Source of the DNA: a virus
DNA: 20,736 bases
Direction: 5' to 3' (one strand)
IMG/VR virus record: IMGVR_UViG_3300020196_000299
Location: 1 to 20,736 of that record
In this document: in pieces, positions 1-9,256 of the stretch
Layout of the letters: each line of letters opens with the position of its first letter
Numbering within the stretch: the first letter of the stretch is position 1
Position numbers and translations under genes: made by a program
The notes under the pieces: model-generated
Told to the model about the DNA's origin: nothing
Seen by the model: the letters and a program-made list of their open reading frames with translations, nothing else
The model's database searches: none

Positions 1-252
1 CCCCCGTGAACCACTGGGCGTCTGTCTAATGACTGTCAGCGTTTGAGCCGCAGTTGGGGCTGTAGTGCATTGGACCTGAGTGCTGCTTGTCCAGTTAAAG
101 GTCGTACCGTCCACCAGCTCGGTGGTGAAGGCACCGGTCAGGATATTGAACCCGATGTAGACCTTGACATGAGACCGCAGCAAGTACGGGAACGGGACCG
201 AGAAGGTCGTCGTAGACCCGTTGCCGGCGTACTGGGCGTAAGAAAGTGCCAC
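1..252 (-). CDS. gp17: Tail fibre protein, N-terminal part (T7 gp17-like), cut by window end
   Basis: The 84 visible codons match the N-terminal tail-attachment domain of T7-type fibres. After the start comes ALSYAQYAGNGSTTTFSVPF, then PYLLRSHVKVYIG, the usual 'Y-x-G-(D/N)GS-x-x-x-F-x-(I/V)PF-x-YL' signature. In T7 this domain binds the fibre trimer to the tail; the receptor-binding C-terminus would lie beyond the window. The frame opens after a TAA 33 nt upstream and has no ATG, so I chose GTG at 252. The ATG at 281-279 is in another frame. The start has only a weak ribosome site and sits just below an inverted repeat at 257-278. The gene follows the last ejection protein by 42 nt, as gene 17 follows gene 16 in T7. 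The final codons before the window edge read Arg-Gly inside a G run and may be artefactual. Family call is firm; start codon is moderate. Confidence 0.85.
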   Translation of the reverse strand, partial: MALSYAQYAGNGSTTTFSVPFPYLLRSHVKVYIGFNILTGAFTTELVDGTTFNWTSSTQVQCTTAPTAAQTLTVIRQTPSGSRG

Positions 253-256
253 GAGC

Positions 257-278
257 AGGTCTGCACCTGTGCAGTCCT
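257..278. repeat. Inverted repeat covering the tail-fibre ribosome-binding region
   Basis: On the minus strand the arms CTGCAC and GTGCAG are separated by AG, and are flanked by AGG and CCT with one A/A mismatch between the inner and outer arms. It could fold as a hairpin ending 4 nt before the GTG start at 252. It would cover both purine-rich stretches that could serve as a ribosome site. No U tract follows it, so it is not an intrinsic terminator. The symmetry is directly visible; any role is inference. Confidence 0.5.
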
Positions 279-294
279 CATGTTATTGGCTTGG

Positions 295-3200
295 CTACTT
301 CCGGCCAAGGCCTAGCGGGCTGGCTTCAAGACGAGCTCGAACATTGCCGTTGCGGGCACGCAAGTTGGCCAATGCCATCTCCTGAAACTCAGGGTGTTGA
401 CGGACCATTTCTTGAAGTCCGAGCTTGTCGTAGTAGGTGACAAGCGCATCAAACACCTTGTAGACACCGCGAGGATCATTCACGCGATCTCTTCTGTCGC
501 TCAGAGCTTTCCCAGGCTGAGTGACCAGGCTGGGCCCACCAGGGCTGTTGAGCTCTAGGTTGTATTCAGGATCCTGACGCAGCTTGTCCAGCGCTTGCTT
601 AAGCGTCCGTCCCTGCACGTAGCTGTCAACAGAGAACACCGCAGTGCCCACGTTAATCGTGGCATTGCCAGCACCGAGCACAGCTGCTGCAGGGATCGCT
701 CCAGGAATGGTGCGCATTGCCTCCCTGTAGGTGGCCTCTTGCGGCTTGGTCATGTTGGTCGGCACCGGCAGGCCTTCTGAAACGCGGCCCTCGGGGCGAG
801 GTTTCATGCCCAGGCCGTGCTGAGCCAACCAATCTCGCAGCGGGCTCTTGGGCACAATTACCGGCATGAAGGGAATGGTTTCGTCCACTGACAGGCCCAG
901 CGGCCGCTCGATCCGATCGCCCAGCCAATCTCTGTCTTCCCGCTGAGGAGGCACCAGCTGACCAAGGATCGGGTAGTCCTTGAAGATCCGGCTGGCAATG
1001 TTGCTAAAGATTTCCCAGTTGGGGTCTTGCTTTAGTGCTTGGTATTCGGCTGGGGTGAGCTCACGCCGCTTGGCAACCATTTCATTGGGATCGTTGAAGC
1101 CCCTGGACGCGGAGGTAAATAGGCCAGAAAGCGGCAGGATGCCGTTCATCTGCTTGCCCAGCTCACCAGCCCAGTCCACGTCACCGCCGCGGCCAGCCCT
1201 TACTACAGCATTGATTATGGAGGAAATACCTGTCAAAGATGCCTTGTTCATAACCATGCGAGCGTAAGCATGAACAATGCCCCCCATGTGTGTAGTGAAG
1301 CTGTTGTTGTCCACTCGGCCTTCGTGTCGTGCACGCAGCAGGTCTGCCTGCAGACCCATCAGATCAATTAAATCGATTGATCCACCAGACATTTTGCTAA
1401 CGGCTTCATTGGCGCCATAGGTCAGCGAGAAAGAGTACGGCCTAAAGGTGGGGCCCAAACGATCCCTGTCCTCCTCTTTTGTTGGCCCGCCGTCGCTGAA
1501 GATGCCCGCCTCCCACAGCAACTGTGTGGTGCTGGCCAGGGCTAAAGACGATAGGAACGAGGCCCTGCTTTTGGCCAGAAGATCCGAGTCAACGGCACCG
1601 GCTTCCCAAAACTTGCCAAAGGAGTCGCTGCCAGGCCGCGCATAGCCGCCATCACCCAAGGCGTTTTTGAGCTCGAGATAAAGCTGCTTGGGGATTTGGA
1701 CGTACATGTCGTGGCCAAACATCCACTTCATGCCGTTGGCCGGCACTCGCCACACAGGCATGACCCACCCGACCAACGGGTTGCTGCGCATCAACTGCAC
1801 GCCTTGGGTAAAACGGTCGTCCAGGGCCTGAGTAAAGGTGACCTGGTTGCCCCGCTCAACACCCAATTTGCCCAGCTCATCGGCTGCATTGGGTGTGCCG
1901 TGCAGGTTGTTGAACATCAGGAGCCGCAGCTCCTCGTTGTCCATGTCGCCGGCGGTGGCACCAAGCTCTCGTAGGCGCAGCTTGGCCAACTCGTCATCGG
2001 TCATTAGGCCACTGAAGACAGCCTTCTCGGCCAGCTGATCAGCCCGCTGACGAATCCAGTTGCGATCTGCCCGCTGGCCGCCTTGCTCCACGACACCCTC
2101 GGCTTCTTTGGCAGCTCGCAGCCAGGCCTCATGGTTGACCTTCCAGTCAAAGCTCATCTTCCTGATCACCTCATCGCCACCGTTCAGCAGGCGGAATGAC
2201 GGGGTGTAGCCAGCGCTGGTGCCGGTCAACTGCTCAACCCCCGCCCCCAGCAGCTTGCGGAAGCCCAAGTTCATCAGGTTCATGAACGTCACTACCGTCC
2301 CAGTTCCCGCCGTTTTGAAGTGGTAGCTCGGGCTGGTAAATAGTTCCCAAGCATCATTGAGATCTCGGTTCACCGTGTTCTTGGTCTGCTCAAGAATGTC
2401 GTCCGACAGCTCGGCGTAGTTGTTCACGTCAAAGGTCTTCTTGCCATAGGCAAAGTTGTCCCAGGCGTTTAACCAAGCTGTGCTCATGCCCTGCTGCACC
2501 GAGCGGAAGGCATGGCCCATGGCGCCCAGCTCAGCCTTGATGCCGAACTTCAGAGCGCCTTCTGCAATGTCCTCTAGGCCGTAGTTGGCGCTGACCAGGA
2601 TCGACGCTGGGTTGCGCACCAGCCAAGTAGCTTGACCACTAAACAGGTTGTCTTTGCGATAGGTGTTCAAGACCCGCACCTGGGTCATGAAGTTGGGCTC
2701 GTTGAGTGAACGCCCGGCCAGCTCATCAAGCCGCTTGGCTGTGGCCAGGCGCTTTAGCTTAAGGGGGTCGCCCGATGCAATCGCGTCTTCTACCTGGGCC
2801 AGCAAACTGCCAGCTTTGATTTCATCAAGCGTGAGAAGGCTGACGTCCTTGTCGAACTTCATGAAAATGTTTTCGTTCGCCCAGTCGCCAAACTGCCGGG
2901 TGCGTAGCGCTTGACCGATCTTGCGTGACACCTGGTTGTCAAACTGCTCAAACGCATGAGCCCATTGAGCGATGTTGGCCAGGCTGGTCTTGGCCGCATC
3001 GTCCAAAACGCCGAGCTTCATCAGCTCAGAAGCCTCATCCAGCGCATCCGCGTAGGAGCGGACCGCATCCATCTTCACGCGGTTGACGATGTAAGCGTTG
3101 ACCGGCAGCTCATCAATGCCCGCCAGCTTGCGTTTCATGGCGTCAAATAGTGCCCCAGGCTCTGCGCCATAGGCCATGGCCACCAGGCGGAACTGAGCGT

Positions 3201-3624
3201 CGGCAACACCTGCGGTGTAAGGCCGCCTCAGCTCAACGCCCTTCTCGCTGGCATTGCGCTTAAGCGCCAACACCTCGAGCAGCTTGCCTAGGTTCTCTTC
3301 GCCAAAGGGCAGCTGGGCGTAGTTGATGTTCAGGCCTTTGCTACCAATCGGCCTGGCTTGCTTCTCAAATCCAGCGCGGACGGCTTGGCCAATCGCCTCC
3401 TCATCCATGGCCAACGCATCGCGTTCAACCTGATTCCAGAACCTCTGGGGGTTGATCTCGAGCTTGTCGCCTGAAAGCATCCTGAAGCGAACTGGCTTTG
3501 GCTCGGGCTGATTGGCAACTGCTTGATTCAGTTCACCAACCAGCCGACGCTGCACCGCTTCATTGGCGGCCTTCTGCTCGCGGAGAGTTTGCAGCTGCTT
3601 CTCTAAATCAAAGCAATCAGCCAT
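295..3624 (-). CDS. Large internal virion (ejection) protein, T7 gp16 position, 1109 aa
   Basis: This is the last giant protein before the tail fibre, the place of T7 gp16 (1318 aa), which enters the host and helps pull in DNA. I chose ATG 3624 because GGAGGG lies 8 nt upstream and it gives an 8-nt ATGGCTGA overlap with the previous gene; the open frame extends upstream to 3669 without such support. The N-terminus (residues 5-35) is a charged coiled coil. Residues about 595-765 hold VTFTQALDD, NPLVGWVMPVWRVPAN and LGPTFRPYSFSLTYG. That pattern recalls a C-terminal domain of large phage ejection and polyvalent proteins (LPD38-like, from memory). Hydrophobic stretches near 440-462 and 688-708 could help membrane insertion. 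No lytic transglycosylase motif is visible at the N-terminus, unlike T7 gp16. Role by position is well supported; direct homology to gp16 is less certain. Confidence 0.75.
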   Translation of the reverse strand: MADCFDLEKQLQTLREQKAANEAVQRRLVGELNQAVANQPEPKPVRFRMLSGDKLEINPQRFWNQVERDALAMDEEAIGQAVRAGFEKQARPIGSKGLNINYAQLPFGEENLGKLLEVLALKRNASEKGVELRRPYTAGVADAQFRLVAMAYGAEPGALFDAMKRKLAGIDELPVNAYIVNRVKMDAVRSYADALDEASELMKLGVLDDAAKTSLANIAQWAHAFEQFDNQVSRKIGQALRTRQFGDWANENIFMKFDKDVSLLTLDEIKAGSLLAQVEDAIASGDPLKLKRLATAKRLDELAGRSLNEPNFMTQVRVLNTYRKDNLFSGQATWLVRNPASILVSANYGLEDIAEGALKFGIKAELGAMGHAFRSVQQGMSTAWLNAWDNFAYGKKTFDVNNYAELSDDILEQTKNTVNRDLNDAWELFTSPSYHFKTAGTGTVVTFMNLMNLGFRKLLGAGVEQLTGTSAGYTPSFRLLNGGDEVIRKMSFDWKVNHEAWLRAAKEAEGVVEQGGQRADRNWIRQRADQLAEKAVFSGLMTDDELAKLRLRELGATAGDMDNEELRLLMFNNLHGTPNAADELGKLGVERGNQVTFTQALDDRFTQGVQLMRSNPLVGWVMPVWRVPANGMKWMFGHDMYVQIPKQLYLELKNALGDGGYARPGSDSFGKFWEAGAVDSDLLAKSRASFLSSLALASTTQLLWEAGIFSDGGPTKEEDRDRLGPTFRPYSFSLTYGANEAVSKMSGGSIDLIDLMGLQADLLRARHEGRVDNNSFTTHMGGIVHAYARMVMNKASLTGISSIINAVVRAGRGGDVDWAGELGKQMNGILPLSGLFTSASRGFNDPNEMVAKRRELTPAEYQALKQDPNWEIFSNIASRIFKDYPILGQLVPPQREDRDWLGDRIERPLGLSVDETIPFMPVIVPKSPLRDWLAQHGLGMKPRPEGRVSEGLPVPTNMTKPQEATYREAMRTIPGAIPAAAVLGAGNATINVGTAVFSVDSYVQGRTLKQALDKLRQDPEYNLELNSPGGPSLVTQPGKALSDRRDRVNDPRGVYKVFDALVTYYDKLGLQEMVRQHPEFQEMALANLRARNGNVRARLEASPLGLGRK

Positions 3625-6436
3625 TGCAGCTGCCCTCCGCAATCTTGCGCTCAAGTTTTGCAATCTCATTGTCCAGCTCTTTGCCTTGCATCGCAGCCCT
3701 CTGCTGCTGCACTTTCAGCTGCCTTGCTTTGGCCCGCGCGGATGCTGCTTCAGCTGTTGCCTGACGCTTGCTTGCCGGGGCTTGAATGGGTGTTTCAGGC
3801 GCTTTGGCGGGCTCTTTCATTGCCGTGCCTTCAGGCGTCCACTCGTAAGTGTTGGCCTTGCGTGGTGGCGTTGGCGTTAGCTCAGGGTTGAATTGCGGCG
3901 TTGCATCACGGACACGATCAACAGCACCAGCAAACTCAGTGCGTTGCAGGGCGTAAAAACCCTCTCCGAGGATGCCCAGCCTCTTCTTCTCTTCCCAAGT
4001 CATAGTGTCCCAGTCGCGATCGGCCAGCCATGCCTGACGCTGCACACGCTGCGCTTCAGGGGCCATCACCTGAAACTCGTACCGCAGGCGCATCTCGTCA
4101 ATGAGTGCGTCAGCGTTCTTGCCGCCAGCCTTGTAGATCGGCAGCTGGTCATTCAGAAACTGCATCGGCAGCTGGCCGCTTTCATCAGCCAGCAGATCGT
4201 CAATGAACTGTCCTTGCTGGAAGAACTCAGGGCCCTCAGGCCGCTTGGGCAGTGGTGACACCGGCGCTTGCACCTCGCCGTTATCAATGGCTCGCTGCAG
4301 GATTTCCCGCTTGAGCCGGGTGCGGGTCTCAGCGTCAATGCCGCGTGCCTGGTAGTTCACCATCGGCACGATCACCTCATTGCCATCGGCATCAAGGGTC
4401 CGGCTGATGCCAGGCACATCCAGGTTTGCCGGCACATCCAGCAGCGGGGCGTCGCCACCAGCTGGGTTGGTGGTCAACTGCAGGGCACCTTGCTCAAGCG
4501 TTGGCGGCTCAGGCGGCAGGTAACGCCCGCGGCGCTGGCTGATCTCCACTAGGGCATCAACAATGTCCTGCTTTTTGGCGTTCCACACCCGGCGGCCCGT
4601 GCGGGCTTTGACTAGGGCGGCCACCTCTGGGCTTGAGTCCGGCATTGCCAGCCGGCGCAGCTGGTCACGGTTCCAGCCCTGCAGGGCATTGCGGTAGTCA
4701 TCAGGCGTCCGGTAGCCGTACTCACTGGCGGTGGCAGCCAGATCACGGAACGGAGGCAGCTGGATTTCATCAGCCAGGTTCAGCCCCAGCTGTTGCGGCA
4801 GGGCCATCTCCAGCTGATCGCCTACCAAGGTTTCAGGCACACGTGACCGCGCTTGCAGGGAGGTGACTTTTAGCTGAGCTGCATCCAGCTCTTTCTGCGC
4901 TCGACTTAGCAGTCGCTTGGCCCCGGTCGGGGTGAGGTTGCCGCCATCAGCACGGGACTGAATCTCGGCAATACGGTCGTTGATGGTTTGGATCTGAACC
5001 TGAGCTTGACCGAGCTCTTGTGCGTTGCGCTCTTGCCCTGCCTGTCGATAAACGCGGCTGTGAACCTGCCGCAGCTGCTGGTCGTCCAGCTCGTCTAGGT
5101 AAGCCAGGTAGGTGTCGATCTCTGGCCGGGGGTCCGCCAGGTCAAACTCCCCCTGCACCCCTGAGCGTGGGGCCAGGAACTCATCAGTGGTGCTGGTCAG
5201 GTTGAGATCAGCAATCTGTTTATCGACCTCAACCAGCTGGGCCTCGATCTGATCCAGCTGATCAGGCGTGTCCTGCATGGCCTTTACCAGCTGGCCGCGC
5301 TGGGTTTGCAGCTGGCGGATCTGCAGCCGGATCTCAGGATCAACGGCTTGGCCCACGTTCAGCTCGAGCTGACCCAGCTCGCCCTGCTCAACCAGGCCCT
5401 GCTGCTGCAGCCAGTCACGTTGCTGGCTGACTTGCCGGATCATCGTGGACTCGTCCAGCTGGCGCTCAATGGCTGAGCCATGCGGCACCAGTTGCCCTGC
5501 AGGTTCTGCAGGCACCAAGGCTCCACCGCCCTGCCATGGGGGCAGCTGCCCTTGTTCGGCAGCCGGGGGCAAAGCAGGGCCCGCCATTGCCTTGGGCATG
5601 TACGGCGCCAGCTCGGTTTCAGCCAGCTCGTCTAAGGCCTGGATGCCATTGCCAGCCATCAGGCGGCGGGTGGGCCCGGCCAAGGAGCCCAAGCCAATCA
5701 CCGACAGAGGCAGAGCCACGCCCTCCACCAGCAGGCCCTTGCCCAGCTTTTCCAGGTAGTTGTCGTTCTCGTCGGTGGTGCCAGGCAGCTGGATGCCGGT
5801 CAGCTGCTTGATTGCATCCGCGGCGTTGCCCTGGTCTTGATCAATGAACGGCGCTGCCAGTGCAGTGGCCGTGACCGCCTCGCCAGCGTTCTTGGCCAAC
5901 CCAAGGCCGGTGCGCAGTGCAGGGTTGACCGACTGAGCAACGGCAAGACGCCGCACTGCCGGGGTCGCCTTCAGCGCTTGCGCTGCACGGATGGCAGTAC
6001 CTGTTTGCTTGATACGGTTGACAATGGCCGTGCCTGTGACGGCACCCAGCATTTCGGCGCCAATCACTCCACCCACCTGCAGGCCCGCTTCATCAGCAGG
6101 GGTGACCTCGCTGCCGTAACCCATACGGAATGGGTTGACGGCACGGGTTTGCGCAGGGGTGATCTGGAAGGCGTCCTTGGTGTCGATCGGCTTGCGCTGG
6201 ATCAGATCGCCTAAGGCATTGGTCAACTTGCTGACCGCATTGATTGGCCCCGTGACGATGCCTGCCTTGGTGTCAGGCGACGCCAGGGTGTTCATCAGCT
6301 GGCCCAGCGGCTTGAGCGGACCCAGCCGGTTTTCCAGCGATTGATTCATCTGCGCCCGCGTTGCCTTGGGCGGTGATGCCGGCGGCCACACCGGATTCAG
6401 GTCATCAGACAGAGGGGCCAGATTGAACTTGGGCAT
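3617..6436 (-). CDS. Giant internal virion-type protein with coiled coils and a SAP-like stretch, 939 aa
   Basis: No T7 gene has an obvious match. It lies between the gp15-like and gp16-position genes, so it is probably a virion protein ejected with them. ATG 6436 has AGGAGG 9 nt upstream and starts 3 nt after the previous stop. The first 260 residues hold two hydrophobic Gly/Ala-rich segments (about 117-139 and 233-254) that could insert in a membrane. Residues about 335-410 and 455-530 are Gln/Leu-rich coiled coil. Residues about 585-635 (DQLRRLAM, then RVWNAKKQDIVDALVEIS) look like a SAP or Rho_N-type helix-extended-helix nucleic-acid-binding motif. Pro-rich linkers follow, and residues 885-939 form a basic coiled coil. 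It may be part of a split gp16 or an added component. Existence of the gene is certain, function only by context. Confidence 0.75.
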   Translation of the reverse strand: MPKFNLAPLSDDLNPVWPPASPPKATRAQMNQSLENRLGPLKPLGQLMNTLASPDTKAGIVTGPINAVSKLTNALGDLIQRKPIDTKDAFQITPAQTRAVNPFRMGYGSEVTPADEAGLQVGGVIGAEMLGAVTGTAIVNRIKQTGTAIRAAQALKATPAVRRLAVAQSVNPALRTGLGLAKNAGEAVTATALAAPFIDQDQGNAADAIKQLTGIQLPGTTDENDNYLEKLGKGLLVEGVALPLSVIGLGSLAGPTRRLMAGNGIQALDELAETELAPYMPKAMAGPALPPAAEQGQLPPWQGGGALVPAEPAGQLVPHGSAIERQLDESTMIRQVSQQRDWLQQQGLVEQGELGQLELNVGQAVDPEIRLQIRQLQTQRGQLVKAMQDTPDQLDQIEAQLVEVDKQIADLNLTSTTDEFLAPRSGVQGEFDLADPRPEIDTYLAYLDELDDQQLRQVHSRVYRQAGQERNAQELGQAQVQIQTINDRIAEIQSRADGGNLTPTGAKRLLSRAQKELDAAQLKVTSLQARSRVPETLVGDQLEMALPQQLGLNLADEIQLPPFRDLAATASEYGYRTPDDYRNALQGWNRDQLRRLAMPDSSPEVAALVKARTGRRVWNAKKQDIVDALVEISQRRGRYLPPEPPTLEQGALQLTTNPAGGDAPLLDVPANLDVPGISRTLDADGNEVIVPMVNYQARGIDAETRTRLKREILQRAIDNGEVQAPVSPLPKRPEGPEFFQQGQFIDDLLADESGQLPMQFLNDQLPIYKAGGKNADALIDEMRLRYEFQVMAPEAQRVQRQAWLADRDWDTMTWEEKKRLGILGEGFYALQRTEFAGAVDRVRDATPQFNPELTPTPPRKANTYEWTPEGTAMKEPAKAPETPIQAPASKRQATAEAASARAKARQLKVQQQRAAMQGKELDNEIAKLERKIAEGSCNG

Positions 6437-6439
6437 GGA

Positions 6440-9253
6440 TCAGGGCCTCCTGTTGCTACGGATGATTTGCAGCAACTTGTTCACGTAGTTGGGATCAGTG
6501 GCGTATCCCTGCCGCTTCAGGATTCGCGCTGCTTCTTCAACGGTCTTGGCCTTGTTCGCCCCGTTGCTGCCCTGATACCACTTGTTCACCAGGTAGGCGA
6601 CGCTCTCATTTGGACTTGCAAAGTCCATGAAGCTGGCTGTGGTGTTGACCCGTTGGCCATTGACCACCTCCCACGTGTTGCGGCGTGTGCCTGAACCTTT
6701 CTGGCCGAAGTAGTTGTTGCGCCCGCTCGTGGATCGTCCCCAGTCCGACTCCAGTGCCCACTGCGCTGCCACCAGCTCTGGGAACTTGGCTCCATTGGCG
6801 CGAGCCATGGCGACAACCTTGTCCCAACCAGGGCCGCCATTGCCCCTGCCTGTAGACCTCGTGGCCACATACGACTGGCCGCCACCACCGCTGTACTCAG
6901 GCGGCAACGTGGCAGCTGCAGCTGGCGGCATGATCATCTGCATCAGCCAGCTGCCTGGCGAGAAGCTGTTGTATCCAGTCGGCACCATGCCCAGCCCCAA
7001 GCTGCTGTAGTTGGCGCTCGAAACGGTCTTGCCCTGCCGCTCTCTGATCAGCTGCTGCTGCAGGTATTTGGTAACAGTCCCGTCCTGATCCATGTCGGGA
7101 TAGAACCGAGTCATCTGCTCGAGCAGATAACGGGTCGTGGATGTGTTGGCGCGACGGGCCAGGTTGTAGAGCTCAGGGCTGACAGGCTTGCCGTTGTTGA
7201 GGTTCTGCAGCTCTGAGTGCAGCCACGGCTTGCTCATCACCGGCCGTGCTTGGTAGGCCTTGATGGTCGAGTCAGGGATGCTGCCGGCCTTGCTGCGGTC
7301 AACGCCGCGGACGTCAGGACCAGGTTTGCTGCCTTGCTTGGGGCCAGTGCCAACGGTGCCTTGACCCACCTCGCCAGGGTTCATCCCCGTTGCCTGGCTG
7401 TAGATCCGGGCGTACTCAGGAGACTTGCGTGCTGTGGCAACCGCTTGGCTCACAATGACGTTTTGAGCTGACGGGGGGATTCGGCCCACGCCAGGGTTGT
7501 CCTTGCGCCATGCGTTCATGCCCGCCATCACCTGGCGGACGTAGAGGTTTTCCAGATCAATGGCAAAGGCCGCCAGCTTGTTGGGCGCTGCGCTCATGGC
7601 GCCGCCGACAGTCATGCCTGGCTGCATCAGCAACGACATGGCCTCGCCTTTGGGATCTAGAGACTTGATTGGGCCAAGCCCCATGTCCTGCTTGATCTCG
7701 GTCTTAATCTGCCCGAACAGGCCTTCGGGCATGTCGTTAAACAACTTTTCTCTTTCTCTGATGCGCGTGTGCAGCTTTTGGCGCAGCTGATCACGAGCCT
7801 CACCCGTTCCTTCGCGCATGGCATAGGCATCAGCCTGCGCAAGAACACGGCCGATGTTCTTTGGCGAAAGGGCATCAGGCGAAAGGTTGTCTACCCAGTT
7901 CTCAGCAGCTGCACGTTCTTCAGCAGTCATGCTGAACGCAGCTCTGGCATAGCCTTGCGACTGCGTTGCCTTGTCCCCTAGGTAATTATCAACGTCAAGA
8001 TAGCCAATGCTCAGACCGTAATTCTTAGCCCTAACCATCCGCTGTTGATAGTCCTCAGAATCGACAACAACACCCGGGTAACCAGGGCCATCTTTGCCGT
8101 AATAGAAGGCATCCATCTGCTGGCCCTTGTCCTTTTGCTGCAGCTCAAACTTCTGCGTCGTCAGTTGCAGACCCTTGTTCTGCATCTCCAGCAGCTGCAC
8201 CGGGTTGGCATCAATGAACCGCGGCCGCTTGTCCAGTGGGTCATTGGGATTGCCGACACGGATCTCGCGGACAATGCTCTCCACCGCAGGGTTGCGGCTA
8301 AGCAATGCAAGGTTCCCGTAGACCGTTTGCATTGCTTCTTTCTTCTTGTCGCCAGCCAGCAGCCGCAGGCCTTGGTCGATCTGAGTGGTCAGCACCAAAC
8401 CGGCTAAGGCGTTAAAGCGTGGATCGCTACGGGTGATGACTGAACCATCAGCCATCGACACGCCTGTTTTGAGGATCTGAGCCAGCGCTCCGTTGATTGC
8501 GCCACCCGTGGCTTCAGTGGTGGTGCGAGCTGTTTCTTCGTTCCACAGCTTGCGGTGCTGCTCGGTGTACGTCTCCCATGCCTTGTTGATGGCAGGCACG
8601 ACGTAGAACTGGCTCTCAAGCTCATCGCCCGACAGGCCATAGGAGGCCATGACCTTGTTGGTGATGGCGGCCTTCTGCTTGACCAGCTCACCACTGCCAG
8701 GCGCCAGGCCAGCTCGAACGCCAGCGTTGATTGCCAGGTCATTAAGCAGAGCGTCATCGACCTCTGCGGCAGCCATTTGAGCCATGGCACGGCGCCGGCC
8801 CACCAGGCTCCAGGGGTTGGAGTCCTGCAGCAGTTGTGAAGCCACTGGATCAACTTTCTGCAGCTGGTTGATCTGCGCAGCAGCGTTGGCAGCGCCTTGC
8901 TCCTGCTGCACTTGCAAGCTCAGCGTGGCCTTGGCCTGTTGATTTCTGAGCTGGGTGAGCTGGTCGTAATAGCCCTGCTCAATCTTGCCCTTGGCGTAGG
9001 AGAGGTAGCCCTGGGAGCCTGCCTGCACCAACGTTTCGGCGAACGGGCTGAGGGCCGTCGCCAGCTGCTGGTACTGGTTGTACCCCTGAACGCTGCCGCC
9101 ACTGCCCATCTGCAGGGTGCTGACCCCATCCGGGGTGCCAAGCATTGCTGGCTTGGCAGGCCCGGCAATGTTCTTGTCGGCAGCCTGGACAAACGCACCG
9201 ATGGGCCGCGCTACCGGCGTGATCTGACCAAAGGGAAGAAGACGGTCTGCCAT
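6440..9253 (-). CDS. gp15: Internal virion protein (T7 gp15 position) with C-terminal GH73-type glucosaminidase domain, 937 aa
   Basis: Residues 1 to about 790 fit T7 gp15 (747 aa) in position and size, and are mostly helical and Gln/Ala-rich. After a Pro/Ala stretch and a Gly-rich linker (about 766-806), residues 807-937 form a peptidoglycan hydrolase domain of the FlgJ/GH73 type: AAQWALESDWG with candidate catalytic Glu835 (codon 6749-6751), NYFGQKG, and the typical ending YATDPNYVNKLLQII. GH73 enzymes cut the glycan chain of peptidoglycan, so this domain probably opens the wall during DNA ejection. In T7 the wall hydrolase is a transglycosylase at the N-terminus of gp16, so the activity sits on a different ejection protein here. 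ATG 9253 follows the previous stop by 3 nt; I see no clear Shine-Dalgarno, so translation is likely coupled. The hydrolase call is strong; the gp15 match is by order and size. Confidence 0.85.
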   Translation of the reverse strand: MADRLLPFGQITPVARPIGAFVQAADKNIAGPAKPAMLGTPDGVSTLQMGSGGSVQGYNQYQQLATALSPFAETLVQAGSQGYLSYAKGKIEQGYYDQLTQLRNQQAKATLSLQVQQEQGAANAAAQINQLQKVDPVASQLLQDSNPWSLVGRRRAMAQMAAAEVDDALLNDLAINAGVRAGLAPGSGELVKQKAAITNKVMASYGLSGDELESQFYVVPAINKAWETYTEQHRKLWNEETARTTTEATGGAINGALAQILKTGVSMADGSVITRSDPRFNALAGLVLTTQIDQGLRLLAGDKKKEAMQTVYGNLALLSRNPAVESIVREIRVGNPNDPLDKRPRFIDANPVQLLEMQNKGLQLTTQKFELQQKDKGQQMDAFYYGKDGPGYPGVVVDSEDYQQRMVRAKNYGLSIGYLDVDNYLGDKATQSQGYARAAFSMTAEERAAAENWVDNLSPDALSPKNIGRVLAQADAYAMREGTGEARDQLRQKLHTRIREREKLFNDMPEGLFGQIKTEIKQDMGLGPIKSLDPKGEAMSLLMQPGMTVGGAMSAAPNKLAAFAIDLENLYVRQVMAGMNAWRKDNPGVGRIPPSAQNVIVSQAVATARKSPEYARIYSQATGMNPGEVGQGTVGTGPKQGSKPGPDVRGVDRSKAGSIPDSTIKAYQARPVMSKPWLHSELQNLNNGKPVSPELYNLARRANTSTTRYLLEQMTRFYPDMDQDGTVTKYLQQQLIRERQGKTVSSANYSSLGLGMVPTGYNSFSPGSWLMQMIMPPAAAATLPPEYSGGGGQSYVATRSTGRGNGGPGWDKVVAMARANGAKFPELVAAQWALESDWGRSTSGRNNYFGQKGSGTRRNTWEVVNGQRVNTTASFMDFASPNESVAYLVNKWYQGSNGANKAKTVEEAARILKRQGYATDPNYVNKLLQIIRSNRRP

Positions 9254-9256
9254 GGA

